From assembly GCA_013694745.1 (NCBI GenBank), contig JACDBU010000047.1, positions 1 to 35,159 on the forward strand: a stretch of 35,159 nucleotides of DNA, given 5' to 3'. Numbering within the stretch: the stretch's first letter is position 1; every line of letters begins with the position of its first letter. This DNA is from Chitinophagaceae bacterium. Its GTDB lineage: Bacteria > Bacteroidota > Bacteroidia > Chitinophagales > Chitinophagaceae. A program made the translations under genes and the position numbers. The notes beneath the pieces were generated by a model that was not told where the DNA came from, did not search any database, and saw nothing but the letters and a program-made list of their open reading frames with translations. Shown here piece after piece: positions 25,039-33,520 of the stretch.

Positions 25039-25983
25039 ATGAATATTCGTGTAGTAGATCTTGCACAATTTACAAATGGCGATGAAGCGCAAAAAAAAGC
25101 ATTTGTAGCGCAATTAGGAAAAGCCTATGAGGATGTAGGGTTTGTTGCTGTAAAGAATCATGGAATACCTAAAGAATTAATTGCCGATCTGTATAAACAT
25201 GTGCAGCAATTTTTTTCTCTTCCACTAGAACAAAAAAGAAAATATGAGATCCCTGAATTGGCCGGCCAGCGTGGTTATACGTCATTTGGTAAAGAACACG
25301 CCAAAGGTAGTGATGCCCCTGATCTGAAAGAATTTTTTCAGTATGGGCAAACCGTTCCCATTGATCATCCATTGAAACCAGAATATCCCGACAATGTGAA
25401 AGTGAAAGAAGTTGCAGGGTTTGATGATACGATTTTTAACTCGTACAGGGCATTTGAAAAATCAGGCAAATCTTTATTACAGGCAATTGCCATCTACCTG
25501 AGTTTAGATGAAAATTATTTTGATAATTATGTAGAGCAGGGCAATTCAATTGTAAGGGCCATACATTATCCACCCATAACCCATGAGCCCAAAAGCGCTA
25601 TCAGGGCAGAACAGCATGAGGATATCAATTTGATCACATTGCTGGTGGGGGCAAGCGCCGGGGGCCTGGAAATTTTAACCAAAGCGAATGAATGGGTGGG
25701 AGTAACTTCTTTGCCTGATCAGATCGTTGTGAATGTTGGAGATATGTTGCAAAGACTTACTAATAATAAGCTCAAAAGCACTACACACAGGGTAGTTAAT
25801 CCGCCGCGGGTGTTATGGCACACTTCCCGTTTTTCCATCCCGTTTTTCCTGCATCCCAAATCAGCTATGAATCTTTCCTGCCTTGCTGATTGCATAGATG
25901 AAGGCCATCCTAAATTATACCAGGATATAACCGCCGGTGAGTACCTTGATGAGCGCCTTCGCGAGATCGGTTTAAAGAAATAA
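25039..25983 (+). CDS. 2-oxoglutarate/Fe(II)-dependent oxygenase, isopenicillin N synthase family
   Basis: The 314-residue product has the non-heme iron triad H193-x-D195 ('EQHEDINLITLL') and H250 ('STTHRVVNP'), and the R-x-S cosubstrate motif R264/S266 ('SRFSIPFFLHP'). The N-terminal DIOX_N region is clear ('YEDVGFVAVKNHGIPKELIADLYKHVQQFFSLPLEQKRKY'). The R-x-S pair suggests use of 2-oxoglutarate like most of the family; isopenicillin N synthase itself does not use it. No nonribosomal peptide synthetase or other biosynthetic gene lies nearby, so antibiotic synthesis is not indicated. It is followed after 15 bases by chrA, so the two are likely co-transcribed. Confidence 0.9.
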   Translation: MNIRVVDLAQFTNGDEAQKKAFVAQLGKAYEDVGFVAVKNHGIPKELIADLYKHVQQFFSLPLEQKRKYEIPELAGQRGYTSFGKEHAKGSDAPDLKEFFQYGQTVPIDHPLKPEYPDNVKVKEVAGFDDTIFNSYRAFEKSGKSLLQAIAIYLSLDENYFDNYVEQGNSIVRAIHYPPITHEPKSAIRAEQHEDINLITLLVGASAGGLEILTKANEWVGVTSLPDQIVVNVGDMLQRLTNNKLKSTTHRVVNPPRVLWHTSRFSIPFFLHPKSAMNLSCLADCIDEGHPKLYQDITAGEYLDERLREIGLKK

Positions 25984-25998
25984 TTAAACATAGTAAGA

Positions 25999-27213
25999 AT
26001 GTTACTGCGTCACGTCCCATTTTTAAAAGCAGTATTTCTTCATAGTGTGTCTGCCTTTGGAGGCCCGCAGGGGCATATTGGTATGATGATGAAAACTTTT
26101 GTTGAAAGAAGACGCGATGTTACAAAAGAAGAGCTGATGGAATATATTTCATTTTGCCAGCTTTTACCGGGCGCCTCATCTACCCAAACATTAACGTTGA
26201 TAGGATATAAAAGAGGAGGTGTTTCATTGGCCGTGCTTACCCTGATCATTTGGATTTTGCCCGCCTGCATTTTGATGACCCTTCTCTCTTTCCTGGTGCA
26301 ATATATTGATACAAAGCAATTGAGCCTTAACGTTTTTAAATTCATTCAGCCAATGGCAGTGGGCTTCCTGGCGTTTGCTGCTTTTCGTACTTACAAGGTT
26401 TCCATCCATAACCTCATTACTTATATAATCATGTTGGTTGCCCTTTTTGCAACTTTTATTTTATTTAAAACACCCTGGGTTTTTCCAATTCTTATTATAT
26501 TAGGAGGGATCGTTACCAACATCAGCAGAAAGCGGATACCAACTAAAGAAGTGGTTAAGCCAAAGCAAATAAAATGGACCAACATTTGGGTTTTCGTCCT
26601 GGTATTTATCATTGCCGGTTTTTTGAGTGAATCTGCTCGTAAACATGAATGGAAAGACAGGCGGGCTTACAATTTATTTGAAAACTTTTACCGTTTTGGC
26701 AGCCTTGTATTTGGTGGTGGTGATGTGCTGATGCCCATGATGTACCAGCAATATGTTGTAAGGGACAAAACAAAATATATGACAAAGGAAGAATATCTTA
26801 CCGGCTCTGGAATGGTAAGAGCTATTCCCGGACCCGTGTTTTCTGTAGCCGCATATACGGGAGGTATGGCCATGCGCTCCAAAGGAAAACAGATGCAGTT
26901 ACTGGGTTGTATAATAGGCACTATTGCAATCTTTCTGCCCAGCGCATTACTGGTATTATTTTTTTATCCAGTGTGGCATAATTTAAAAAAATACGTTGTT
27001 GTTTACAGGGCTTTGGAAGGCATCAATGCCGTAGTGGTAGGCATTATGTGGGCAGCTTCTGTATATTTATTGAAAGAAATATTAACCGGATTTAATGCAA
27101 CCAGTTTACTCGATGTGGTAGTGGTAACGGGAACATTTTCTGTCTTAACTTTTACCAAAACCAGATCACCATTTGTGGTGATCGGCTGTTTACTGCTGGG
27201 CTGTTTTTTCTAA
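25999..27213 (+). CDS. chrA: Chromate transporter family (ChrA), two-domain form
   Basis: The 404-residue inner-membrane protein has two homologous CHR halves. The first begins '[23 protein letters not shown]' with '[21 protein letters not shown]'. The second has '[16 protein letters not shown]' with '[21 protein letters not shown]'. These FGG-P and PGP motifs are the family's hallmarks. Family members export chromate by proton-coupled exchange in known cases, but many homologues have other or unknown substrates. It follows the 2-oxoglutarate oxygenase by 15 bases, an unusual partner, and no chrB or chrR is visible. Its stop overlaps the converging nadD stop by 4 bases. Confidence 0.88.
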   Translation: MLLRHVPFLKAVFLHSVSAFGGPQGHIGMMMKTFVERRRDVTKEELMEYISFCQLLPGASSTQTLTLIGYKRGGVSLAVLTLIIWILPACILMTLLSFLVQYIDTKQLSLNVFKFIQPMAVGFLAFAAFRTYKVSIHNLITYIIMLVALFATFILFKTPWVFPILIILGGIVTNISRKRIPTKEVVKPKQIKWTNIWVFVLVFIIAGFLSESARKHEWKDRRAYNLFENFYRFGSLVFGGGDVLMPMMYQQYVVRDKTKYMTKEEYLTGSGMVRAIPGPVFSVAAYTGGMAMRSKGKQMQLLGCIIGTIAIFLPSALLVLFFYPVWHNLKKYVVVYRALEGINAVVVGIMWAASVYLLKEILTGFNATSLLDVVVVTGTFSVLTFTKTRSPFVVIGCLLLGCFF

Positions 27214-27779
27214 CGGTAGTAACCCATTTTCTCAATTTCATCTTTCACCAAATCAGGCACTAAATATTTTATGGAGAGCTGATTTTGTATCAACTCACGT
27301 ATACGCGTAGACGAAATATTTAACAAGGGCGTATCAGGAATGAGCTGTGCATTATTTACCGGTTCATTTATTTCAAATCCCGGTCTTTCATAAATAAAAA
27401 AATAATAATTATTTACCAGGGTCTGATAATCTTTCCATTCGGGCAACCTTAAAAAACTGTCGCTTCCAAGAATCACGGAGAATTCATTTTTTGGGTATTT
27501 TACTTTTAAGGCTTTTAAAGTATCTATGGTATAGGAAGGCCTTGGCAGATCAAATTCAATATCACAGGCTTTTAAGTTAACCTCATTTTTAATGGCTAAA
27601 TCAATGAGGTGTAATCTAACTGATGGGTCTAAGGCAGAATTCCCGGGTTTTAAAGGATTTTGTGGTGAAACAATAAACCAAACTTCACTAAATATATTTT
27701 GGTTCAATACATGATTAGCAATGATAAGATGCCCAATATGTATGGGATTAAAAGTGCCGAAATATAAGCCAATTTTCAT
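27210..27779 (-). CDS. nadD: Nicotinate-nucleotide adenylyltransferase
   Basis: The product of 189 residues joins nicotinate mononucleotide and ATP to form deamido-NAD. The nucleotidyltransferase signature '[23 protein letters not shown]' (G-x-F-x-P-x-H-x-G-H) opens the protein and '[14 protein letters not shown]' (S-S-T-x-I-R) closes the active site. I choose the ATG at 27779; a TTG six codons upstream would add residues before the usual N-terminus. It follows feoA on the same strand with a gap of 22 bases. Together with pnuC and the riboside kinase it gives this genome two visible entries to NAD. Confidence 0.95.
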   Translation of the reverse strand: MKIGLYFGTFNPIHIGHLIIANHVLNQNIFSEVWFIVSPQNPLKPGNSALDPSVRLHLIDLAIKNEVNLKACDIEFDLPRPSYTIDTLKALKVKYPKNEFSVILGSDSFLRLPEWKDYQTLVNNYYFFIYERPGFEINEPVNNAQLIPDTPLLNISSTRIRELIQNQLSIKYLVPDLVKDEIEKMGYYR

Positions 27780-27801
27780 TAAATGATTGAATATCAATAT
27801 T

Positions 27802-28026
27802 TTATAAAGATTCTACAAAAATTTTTTCTGCTTCATCTATCCTGAGACTTAAATGGTAACCTGCCACTAATATTGAAATTGGATCGCCAAAAGGGGCCTT
27901 TTTTTCTACCGTTATAATTTCTCCGGGCAGGCATCCCATCTCCATCAATTTAAGAACAATGTCATCATTTTCAAATGATTTAATTTTAACCACGGAGCCG
28001 GTTTTAACTTCAGATAATCGCTGCAA
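27802..28026 (-). CDS. feoA: FeoA, SH3-like partner of the ferrous iron transporter
   Basis: The 74-residue cytosolic protein matches FeoA: 'VKTGSVVKIKSFENDDIVLKLMEMGCLPGEIITVEKKAPFGDPISILVAGYHLSLRIDEAEKIFV', a single SH3-like domain. It is thought to bind or tune FeoB. The start is TTG at 28026: an in-frame TAA lies 4-6 bases upstream and the next ATG is in mid-domain. The location is odd, since feoA normally adjoins feoB; here feoB lies about 14 kb away at 11537-13660, also with a TTG start. It forms a two-gene run with nadD and diverges from ybeY across 52 bases. Confidence 0.92.
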   Translation of the reverse strand: MQRLSEVKTGSVVKIKSFENDDIVLKLMEMGCLPGEIITVEKKAPFGDPISILVAGYHLSLRIDEAEKIFVESL

Positions 28027-28078
28027 TTTTTATTATTTAAGTAAATATATACACTAACCCCTGATAGGTTAGATTTAT

Positions 28079-28522
28079 ATGCAAAGCAAAAAAATCTTCT
28101 ATTTTCATTCCAGGAAACTGCCTTCTATAGGATCAAAAGCCAAATTAACGCAGCATTTATTGGATATTTTCAAGGCAGAGCGCATTGAATTAGAAAGTTT
28201 ATCTATAATACTCATCTCCGATCAGGAATTAATAAAAATCAATAAGCAATATTTGAAACATGACTATTATACAGATATTTTAACTTTTGAGTTAAATGGA
28301 GAAAATGCACCTGTATGGGCTGAAATTTATATAAGCCTCGACAGGGTTAAAGAAAATGCAAAAACATTCAAAATTTTTTACAGGGATGAGCTTTTGAGAG
28401 TCATTATTCACGGCATTTTGCATTTATGTGGATATAAAGATGGGATCACAGCCCAGAAGAACAAAATGTCCAAGCTTGAGACAAAATATCTTTATAAATA
28501 TGTTTCACGTGAAACATCATAA
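28079..28522 (+). CDS. ybeY: Endoribonuclease YbeY (rRNA maturation)
   Basis: The 147-residue metalloprotein takes part in 16S rRNA 3'-end maturation and ribosome quality control. The zinc motif reads 'HGILHLCGYKDG': H111 and H115 are in place, but the third ligand position, His in E. coli (H-x3-H-x5-H), is D121. This substitution is, as far as I recall, normal in Bacteroidota YbeY. Upstream 'LNKQYLKHDYYTDILTF'-like spacing (T-D-I-L-T-F) is the other conserved segment. The final codons for Y-V-S-R-E-T-S are built from a perfect parS site (28501-28516), so the C-terminal sequence is dictated by a centromere. A TAGATTTA element lies at 28070-28077, next to the ATG. Confidence 0.93.
   Translation: MQSKKIFYFHSRKLPSIGSKAKLTQHLLDIFKAERIELESLSIILISDQELIKINKQYLKHDYYTDILTFELNGENAPVWAEIYISLDRVKENAKTFKIFYRDELLRVIIHGILHLCGYKDGITAQKNKMSKLETKYLYKYVSRETS
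28501..28516. other. parS: parS site (ParB-binding centromere), copy 1, inside ybeY
   Basis: TGTTTCACGTGAAACA is an exact 16-bp palindrome identical to the classical bacterial parS. ParB binds such sites near the origin and spreads to organise chromosome segregation. This copy lies within the last codons of ybeY. Confidence 0.93.
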
Positions 28523-28541
28523 ATCAATAGCTCACTAGATA

Positions 28542-28557
28542 TGTTTCACGTGAAACA
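28542..28557. other. parS: parS site (ParB-binding centromere), copy 2
   Basis: A second perfect TGTTTCACGTGAAACA, 41 bp downstream of the first (close to four helical turns), in the gap before mnmG. Confidence 0.93.
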
Positions 28558-28680
28558 TCATAAATATTAAGGTGTAAGAGATTTACGACCAGTATTCAAA
28601 TATGCTTGTTTGATAAAAATCTTGAAAAAGAGATTTAATACGTAAAACTGATCTTAATTCCTGAATACAACCCCTTTCGG

Positions 28681-28688
28681 TACTTTTG
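28681..28688 (+). promoter_or_regulatory. mnmG: Minus-7 element (TACTTTTG) for mnmG
   Basis: Perfect TAnnTTTG, ending 5 bases before the mnmG ATG, implying a very short or absent leader. The second parS lies about 125 bases upstream. Confidence 0.5.
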
Positions 28689-28693
28689 CCTAT

Positions 28694-30556
28694 ATGTTTC
28701 CCCGTTATGATGTAATAGTTGTAGGAGCCGGGCATGCCGGTTGTGAAGCCGCAGCTGCAGCTGCCAACCTGGGTAGTAAAGTGCTGCTTTTGACTATGAA
28801 TTTACAAAATGTGGCACAAATGAGTTGCAACCCGGCTATGGGTGGCATTGCTAAAGGACAGATAATCAGGGAGATAGATGCAATTGGGGGTTATTCAGGA
28901 ATTGTAACGGATGAATCGTTGATTCAATTCAAAATGCTTAATAAAAGTAAAGGTCCAGCAATGTGGAGCCCCCGTGCTCAAAATGACAGGATGTTGTTTT
29001 CTCAAAAATGGAGAGAGAAACTTGAGCAAACGCCAAATGTAGATTTTTACCAGGATGTGGTTATGGGTCTTATAAAAAAAGGCGACAAGATTTCGGGTGT
29101 TAAAACCCGGCTGGGTCATACCATTGAAGCGAAATCGGTAATTCTTACCAATGGAACTTTTTTGAATGGCATTATTCATATAGGCGAGAAACAAATGACT
29201 GGTGGAAGGATTTCTGAAAAGAGTTCGACAGGGATTACCGAGCAATTGGAAACATGGGGTTTTGAAACTGCCCGCTTAAAAACAGGAACACCACCACGTA
29301 TTGATGGCAGGAGCCTGGATCTCTCTAAGATGCAGGAGCAGCAAGGAGATGCTGAAATTACAGGGTTCTCATTCTTAGATACTATAAAGCCACTGATCCA
29401 AAAAAGTTGTTGGATAACTTATACCAATCCCCAAGTACATGAAATTTTGAAAACGGGGTTCGAACAAAGCCCAATGTTCCAGGGCCGCATCAAAGGAACG
29501 GGGCCGAGGTATTGCCCAAGCATAGAAGATAAGATCAACAGGTTCTCCGACAGGGAACGGCACCAGTTGTTTATTGAGCCGGAAGGTTGGAACACGATCG
29601 AGATGTATGTTAATGGCTTCTCGTCGTCGTTGCCAGAAAATATTCAGTATCAAGCACTTAGATTGATTTCAGGGTTTGAGAATTGCAAAATGTTCCGCCC
29701 GGGATATGCCATTGAATACGACTATTTTCCACCTACGCAATTAAAATTCACACTTGAAACAAAGCTGATTAAAAACTTATATTTTGCTGGCCAGATCAAT
29801 GGTACAACCGGTTATGAAGAAGCCGCATGCCAGGGGCTGATGGCTGGTATTAATGCACATCAGCAAATCAATGGCTTAGCGCCATTTATTCTTAAACGAA
29901 GTGATGCTTATATTGGCGTTTTGATAGATGACCTGATCAATAAAGGCACAGATGAGCCATATCGCATGTTTACCAGCAGGGCGGAATTCAGAACATTACT
30001 CAGGCAGGATAATGCGGATATAAGACTAACAGAATCAAGCTACCGGATGGGACTCGCATCGCAGGAGAGAATGGAAAAAGTAAAACAAAAATTGCTTGAT
30101 GTAGAGAATATAAAAAAGATTTTAAATACGGTTTCTTTAGATCCTGGCATCGTAAATAATTATTTAGCAGAACGTAATTCTGCCACCATTGAACATAAAC
30201 AAAAAGCTTCGCAAATTCTTTTGAGGCCTGGGGTTGATTTAAAAACTCTTATGGCTGTTTCCCAGGACCTTACTCAATCCCTTTCCGGATTTCCGGATAT
30301 TGCCATTGAACAGGCGGAGATCCAGGTAAAATATGATGTTTACCTGAAAAAAGAAATGGAACTGGTTAACAAAATGAGCTTGCTGGAAGACCAGGTGATA
30401 CCGGATAATTTCCGCTACGATAAGATCATGTCTTTATCTAATGAAGCCCGTCAGAAGTTTAATAAAATTAAACCGCAAACACTGGGGCAGGCGAGCAGGA
30501 TCAGCGGTGTAAATCCAAGCGATGTGCAGATCTTAATGGTTTATATGGGCCGGTAA
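28694..30556 (+). CDS. mnmG: tRNA uridine-5-carboxymethylaminomethyl modification enzyme MnmG (GidA)
   Basis: The 620-residue FAD protein works with the GTPase MnmE to add the carboxymethylaminomethyl group to wobble uridine of certain tRNAs. It begins with the FAD-binding 'YDVIVVGAGHAGCEAAAAAANLG' and continues with 'MSCNPAMGGIAKGQIIREIDAIGG', 'KTGTPPRIDGRSLD', 'GTGPRYCPSIEDKI' and 'GTTGYEEAACQGLMAGINA'. The C-terminal helical domain that contacts MnmE ends in 'QASRISGVNPSDVQILMVYMGR'. It is full length. In many bacteria gidA is near the origin; the two parS sites just upstream agree with that. The uridine it modifies is also the site of MnmH selenation. Confidence 0.97.
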   Translation: MFPRYDVIVVGAGHAGCEAAAAAANLGSKVLLLTMNLQNVAQMSCNPAMGGIAKGQIIREIDAIGGYSGIVTDESLIQFKMLNKSKGPAMWSPRAQNDRMLFSQKWREKLEQTPNVDFYQDVVMGLIKKGDKISGVKTRLGHTIEAKSVILTNGTFLNGIIHIGEKQMTGGRISEKSSTGITEQLETWGFETARLKTGTPPRIDGRSLDLSKMQEQQGDAEITGFSFLDTIKPLIQKSCWITYTNPQVHEILKTGFEQSPMFQGRIKGTGPRYCPSIEDKINRFSDRERHQLFIEPEGWNTIEMYVNGFSSSLPENIQYQALRLISGFENCKMFRPGYAIEYDYFPPTQLKFTLETKLIKNLYFAGQINGTTGYEEAACQGLMAGINAHQQINGLAPFILKRSDAYIGVLIDDLINKGTDEPYRMFTSRAEFRTLLRQDNADIRLTESSYRMGLASQERMEKVKQKLLDVENIKKILNTVSLDPGIVNNYLAERNSATIEHKQKASQILLRPGVDLKTLMAVSQDLTQSLSGFPDIAIEQAEIQVKYDVYLKKEMELVNKMSLLEDQVIPDNFRYDKIMSLSNEARQKFNKIKPQTLGQASRISGVNPSDVQILMVYMGR

Positions 30557-30598
30557 ATTTTAGTGTATGCGTAACCGCTAGTAATTTTTAATTACCCG

Positions 30599-31114
30599 AT
30601 GAATTTATATTTCCCCGCATCATCTGATAAAAAAACTGTTTTTTCTGCCATAGAAAAATACATCAGCGATCAGCAATTTATTATTGTTAATAAGGACGAA
30701 AACCGTCCCTGGGGCGGGTTTTATGTAATTGATGAAGCGCAAGCCGGTTTTTTTATTGAGACCTGGTTCAAAAATGTTTATGATCCTCTTCCCCGGCTGC
30801 AGGAAATGGTTAGTCCTAAAATACTGGTTGTGGCCCCGGGAAAAAGACTTAGCTGGCAATACCACCACCGGCGCTCGGAGCGATGGAAGGTTATTGGTGG
30901 CTATGCTGGTGTAGTGCAAAGTTTTACAGACGATGAAACTGAAATTAAAAATTATCATGAAGGTGATGTGATAAGGTTGCAAAAGGGAGAACGACACCGG
31001 CTGGTGGGTTTAGATGCCTGGGGTATCATTGCCGAGATCTGGGAACATACCGACAGCAATAATCCAAGCAACGAAGACGATATCATAAGATTGCAGGACG
31101 ATTTTGGCAGATAA
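30599..31114 (+). CDS. Type II mannose-6-phosphate isomerase-like cupin
   Basis: The 171-residue product is a single cupin domain of the type found at the C-terminus of bifunctional GDP-mannose pyrophosphorylase/phosphomannose isomerase proteins. Visible parts are 'RPWGGFYVIDE', 'PGKRLSWQYHHRRSERWKVIGGYAGVV' with the metal-binding histidines, 'GDVIRLQKGERHRLVG' and 'AEIWEHTDSNNPSNEDDIIRLQDDFGR'. The stand-alone form lacks the nucleotidyltransferase part. Isomerase activity is possible but not certain, because small cupins of this type are also annotated as unknown. It follows mnmG by 42 bases with no terminator between, so it may be co-transcribed. Confidence 0.8.
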   Translation: MNLYFPASSDKKTVFSAIEKYISDQQFIIVNKDENRPWGGFYVIDEAQAGFFIETWFKNVYDPLPRLQEMVSPKILVVAPGKRLSWQYHHRRSERWKVIGGYAGVVQSFTDDETEIKNYHEGDVIRLQKGERHRLVGLDAWGIIAEIWEHTDSNNPSNEDDIIRLQDDFGR

Positions 31115-31165
31115 TTTGTAATTAAATCACCTATTGAAACTATGATACCTTAGCCAAAAATTAAG

Positions 31166-31173
31166 TACGTTTG
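31166..31173 (+). promoter_or_regulatory. Minus-7 element (TACGTTTG) for the S46 peptidase
   Basis: Perfect TAnnTTTG, 32 bases before the ATG at 31206. No minus-33 box at the standard spacing. Confidence 0.5.
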
Positions 31174-31205
31174 CTACCTCAATTTACCTACCTAAAAAAC
31201 ATTAT

Positions 31206-33365
31206 ATGAAGAAGATTATTGTAGTATTTATTTTGATCACAACCGTGTTGAAAGCCAGTGCTGATGAAGGTATGTGGCTGCCAATGCTTTTGGGCCAGCA
31301 GGTTTACGATGATATGGTAAAGCGCGGTCTTAAACTTACCAAAGAACAATTATACAGCATCAACAAACCTTCGATAAAAGATGCTATAATCATTTTTGGT
31401 GGTGGCTGTACGGGAGAAATTGTAAGCAACAGTGGATTGATCTTTACCAATCACCATTGTGGTTACGCTGCCATTGCAGGAGCCAGCACAGTTGACCATA
31501 ATTATTTACGTGATGGCTTTTATGCTTATACAAAAGACCAGGAAATAAAATCCACTATAACGGTGCAATTTCTTGAACGTATTGTGGATGTAACCAGTGA
31601 TGTTGAAGCAGGTTTAAAAGGGCTGAACTGGACTGACAGGACAAAAAAAACAGCTGAAGTTTATAAATCAATAACTGATAAAGTAACTGATGCTGCAAAT
31701 GGTTTAAGAGGCCAGGTGTACAGCATGTTCAAAGGCAATCAGTTTATAATGTATGTATACAAAACGTACAGGGATGTAAGACTGGTAGGTGCACCTCCCG
31801 AAGATTTTGGAAAATTTGGCGGGGATACTGATAACTGGGAGTGGCCGCGGCATACATGCGATTTTTCTGTGTTTAGGGTGTACTCTGATAAAGATGGTAA
31901 ACCAGCTGATTACAGTGCTGCAAATATTCCCTTAAAACCCAAATGGTCTTTACCCGTTTCTATCAAAGGATTTAAAGATGGAGATTTTGCAATGATATAC
32001 GGGTATCCGGGTGGAACCAACCGTTATGAAACTTCTTACGGGATCAAATTGAAAAATGACATTGAAAATCCTTCCCTTGTTGATTTGCGTGATGTGCGAT
32101 TAAAATATATGCATGAGCGGATGATAAAAGACCCGGCAATAAAATTAAAGCTTGCATCATATTATGCAGGGGTAGCCAATTACTGGAAATTTTATGATGG
32201 AGAAACAAAGCAACTTGAAAAATACCATACATACGAATCAAAGCAAAAGGCAGAACGGGATTTTATGACCTGGGCAAAGGGCAAACCAGACTATGAAAAT
32301 ATTTTCAGGGATTATGAAGCCAATTACGCCGCCTGGACACCTTATGCAAAGCAGCGGCAATATTTAATTGAAGGAATATTGGGTTCGCCACTGATTGCCT
32401 ATGCATCTTCCCTGCAGCAACTGGAAAATGCAATGGCTAAATCCGGCACTTCTGATGCAGATTTCAAAAAAGCACTGGCCGCAGCCGACATTGCAAGAAA
32501 GAATTTTATTGATGGGGAAGATATACCAAGCGATGAAAAGATCATTGCTTCAACCGCCATGATGTATAATCATGATATTGATAAGAACCAATACCCTATT
32601 GGATTTTATGACCAGATAAAAAATGTTGGCAACCTCAATGATGAGGCTACTTACCGTACCTGGGCATCTTCTCTTATTTCCAACACCATGATATTAGATG
32701 ATGCAAAATGGAAAGCATTCATAGATAAACCCGATGCTGTAACCCTGCAAAATGATCCGGCCTATGCCTATGCATCTGCATTTGTTAAAAATTACAATCT
32801 TAAATATGCAAAGAACTATGCTGATTTTGTTAGTAAAAACAATGAGTTAGGCCGTATGTACATGAAGGGTATCATGGAACAAAATCCTGCTGCAGTTAAA
32901 AAAATGTACCCCGATGCAAATTTTAGCATGCGCGTAAGTTTTGGTAATGTAAAAAGTTATAATCCCCGCGATGCAGTGCATTATGATTATGCAACTACTT
33001 CAAAAGGGGTTATTGAAAAATACGTTCCGGGAGATTATGAATTTGATCTTCCGCAAAAAGCAGTAGACATGCTGAAGAATCGTGATTTTGGCCAGTACAT
33101 GGATAAAACAAAAAATGACCTGGTAACCTGTTTCATAACAACCAATGACATAACAGGTGGCAACTCCGGCTCGCCGGTTATGGATGCAAATGGTAATTTG
33201 ATAGGACTTGCTTTCGACGGAAACTATGAAGCATTAAGTCATAAGATAGCATTTGATAAAGATCTTAACCGTACCATTAATGTAGATGTACGCTATGTAT
33301 TGTGGTGTATTGATAAACTTGGTGGAGCAAAAAATATTATTAACGAATTGAAACTGGTAAGATAA
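31206..33365 (+). CDS. S46 family dipeptidyl-peptidase (DPP7-like)
   Basis: The 719-residue exported peptidase removes dipeptides from the N-terminus of oligopeptides in the periplasm. It has a signal peptide (about 1-19), the S46 opening 'DEGMWLPMLLGQQVYDDMVKRGL', and a chymotrypsin-like catalytic triad: H84 in 'TNHHCGY', D219 in 'WEWPRHTCDF' and S654 in 'GGNSGSPV'. The residue 18 positions after the catalytic Ser, which sets substrate preference in the family, is G672 ('LAFDGN'). Porphyromonas gingivalis DPP7 has Gly at this place and DPP11 has Arg, so this copy is predicted to prefer hydrophobic rather than acidic residues at P1. The gene stands alone, with its own promoter and a strong terminator at 33394. 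Confidence 0.93.
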   Translation: MKKIIVVFILITTVLKASADEGMWLPMLLGQQVYDDMVKRGLKLTKEQLYSINKPSIKDAIIIFGGGCTGEIVSNSGLIFTNHHCGYAAIAGASTVDHNYLRDGFYAYTKDQEIKSTITVQFLERIVDVTSDVEAGLKGLNWTDRTKKTAEVYKSITDKVTDAANGLRGQVYSMFKGNQFIMYVYKTYRDVRLVGAPPEDFGKFGGDTDNWEWPRHTCDFSVFRVYSDKDGKPADYSAANIPLKPKWSLPVSIKGFKDGDFAMIYGYPGGTNRYETSYGIKLKNDIENPSLVDLRDVRLKYMHERMIKDPAIKLKLASYYAGVANYWKFYDGETKQLEKYHTYESKQKAERDFMTWAKGKPDYENIFRDYEANYAAWTPYAKQRQYLIEGILGSPLIAYASSLQQLENAMAKSGTSDADFKKALAAADIARKNFIDGEDIPSDEKIIASTAMMYNHDIDKNQYPIGFYDQIKNVGNLNDEATYRTWASSLISNTMILDDAKWKAFIDKPDAVTLQNDPAYAYASAFVKNYNLKYAKNYADFVSKNNELGRMYMKGIMEQNPAAVKKMYPDANFSMRVSFGNVKSYNPRDAVHYDYATTSKGVIEKYVPGDYEFDLPQKAVDMLKNRDFGQYMDKTKNDLVTCFITTNDITGGNSGSPVMDANGNLIGLAFDGNYEALSHKIAFDKDLNRTINVDVRYVLWCIDKLGGAKNIINELKLVR

Positions 33366-33393
33366 TTCCAGACTTATTTCACATTGTAAATTA

Positions 33394-33420
33394 CCCTTTG
33401 CCATTTGCAAAGGGTTTTTT
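33394..33420 (+). terminator. Rho-independent terminator of the S46 gene
   Basis: CCCTTTGC (33394-33401), 5-base loop, GCAAAGGG (33407-33414), then six T residues. It starts 28 bases after the stop and is a textbook form. Confidence 0.92.
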
Positions 33421-33472
33421 ATGAAACCTTACCAGGCTACCATAACGTGACTTATTATGATTAACCGCGGCA

Positions 33473-33502
33473 ATTGTTGTCATGGATTAAAACATAGCTT
33501 TG
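33473..33502 (+). promoter_or_regulatory. Bacteroidota-type promoter for the NYN gene
   Basis: ATTG (33473-33476), 18-base spacer, perfect TAGCTTTG (33495-33502), 18 bases before the ATG. Confidence 0.65.
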
Positions 33503-33520
33503 TAACATCAAAATAAATTT

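Larger units (their letters stand above)
28498..28565. repeat. 27-bp direct repeat carrying the two parS sites
   Basis: The identity between the two parS copies extends beyond the palindrome: bases 28498-28524 equal 28539-28565 (three extra on the left, eight extra, TCATAAAT, on the right). This points to a local duplication that included the ybeY stop codon. Confidence 0.9.

Noticed and set aside
25039-25983. Beta-lactam biosynthesis enzyme
   Set aside because: Only general family motifs are present and no peptide synthetase or related genes are nearby.
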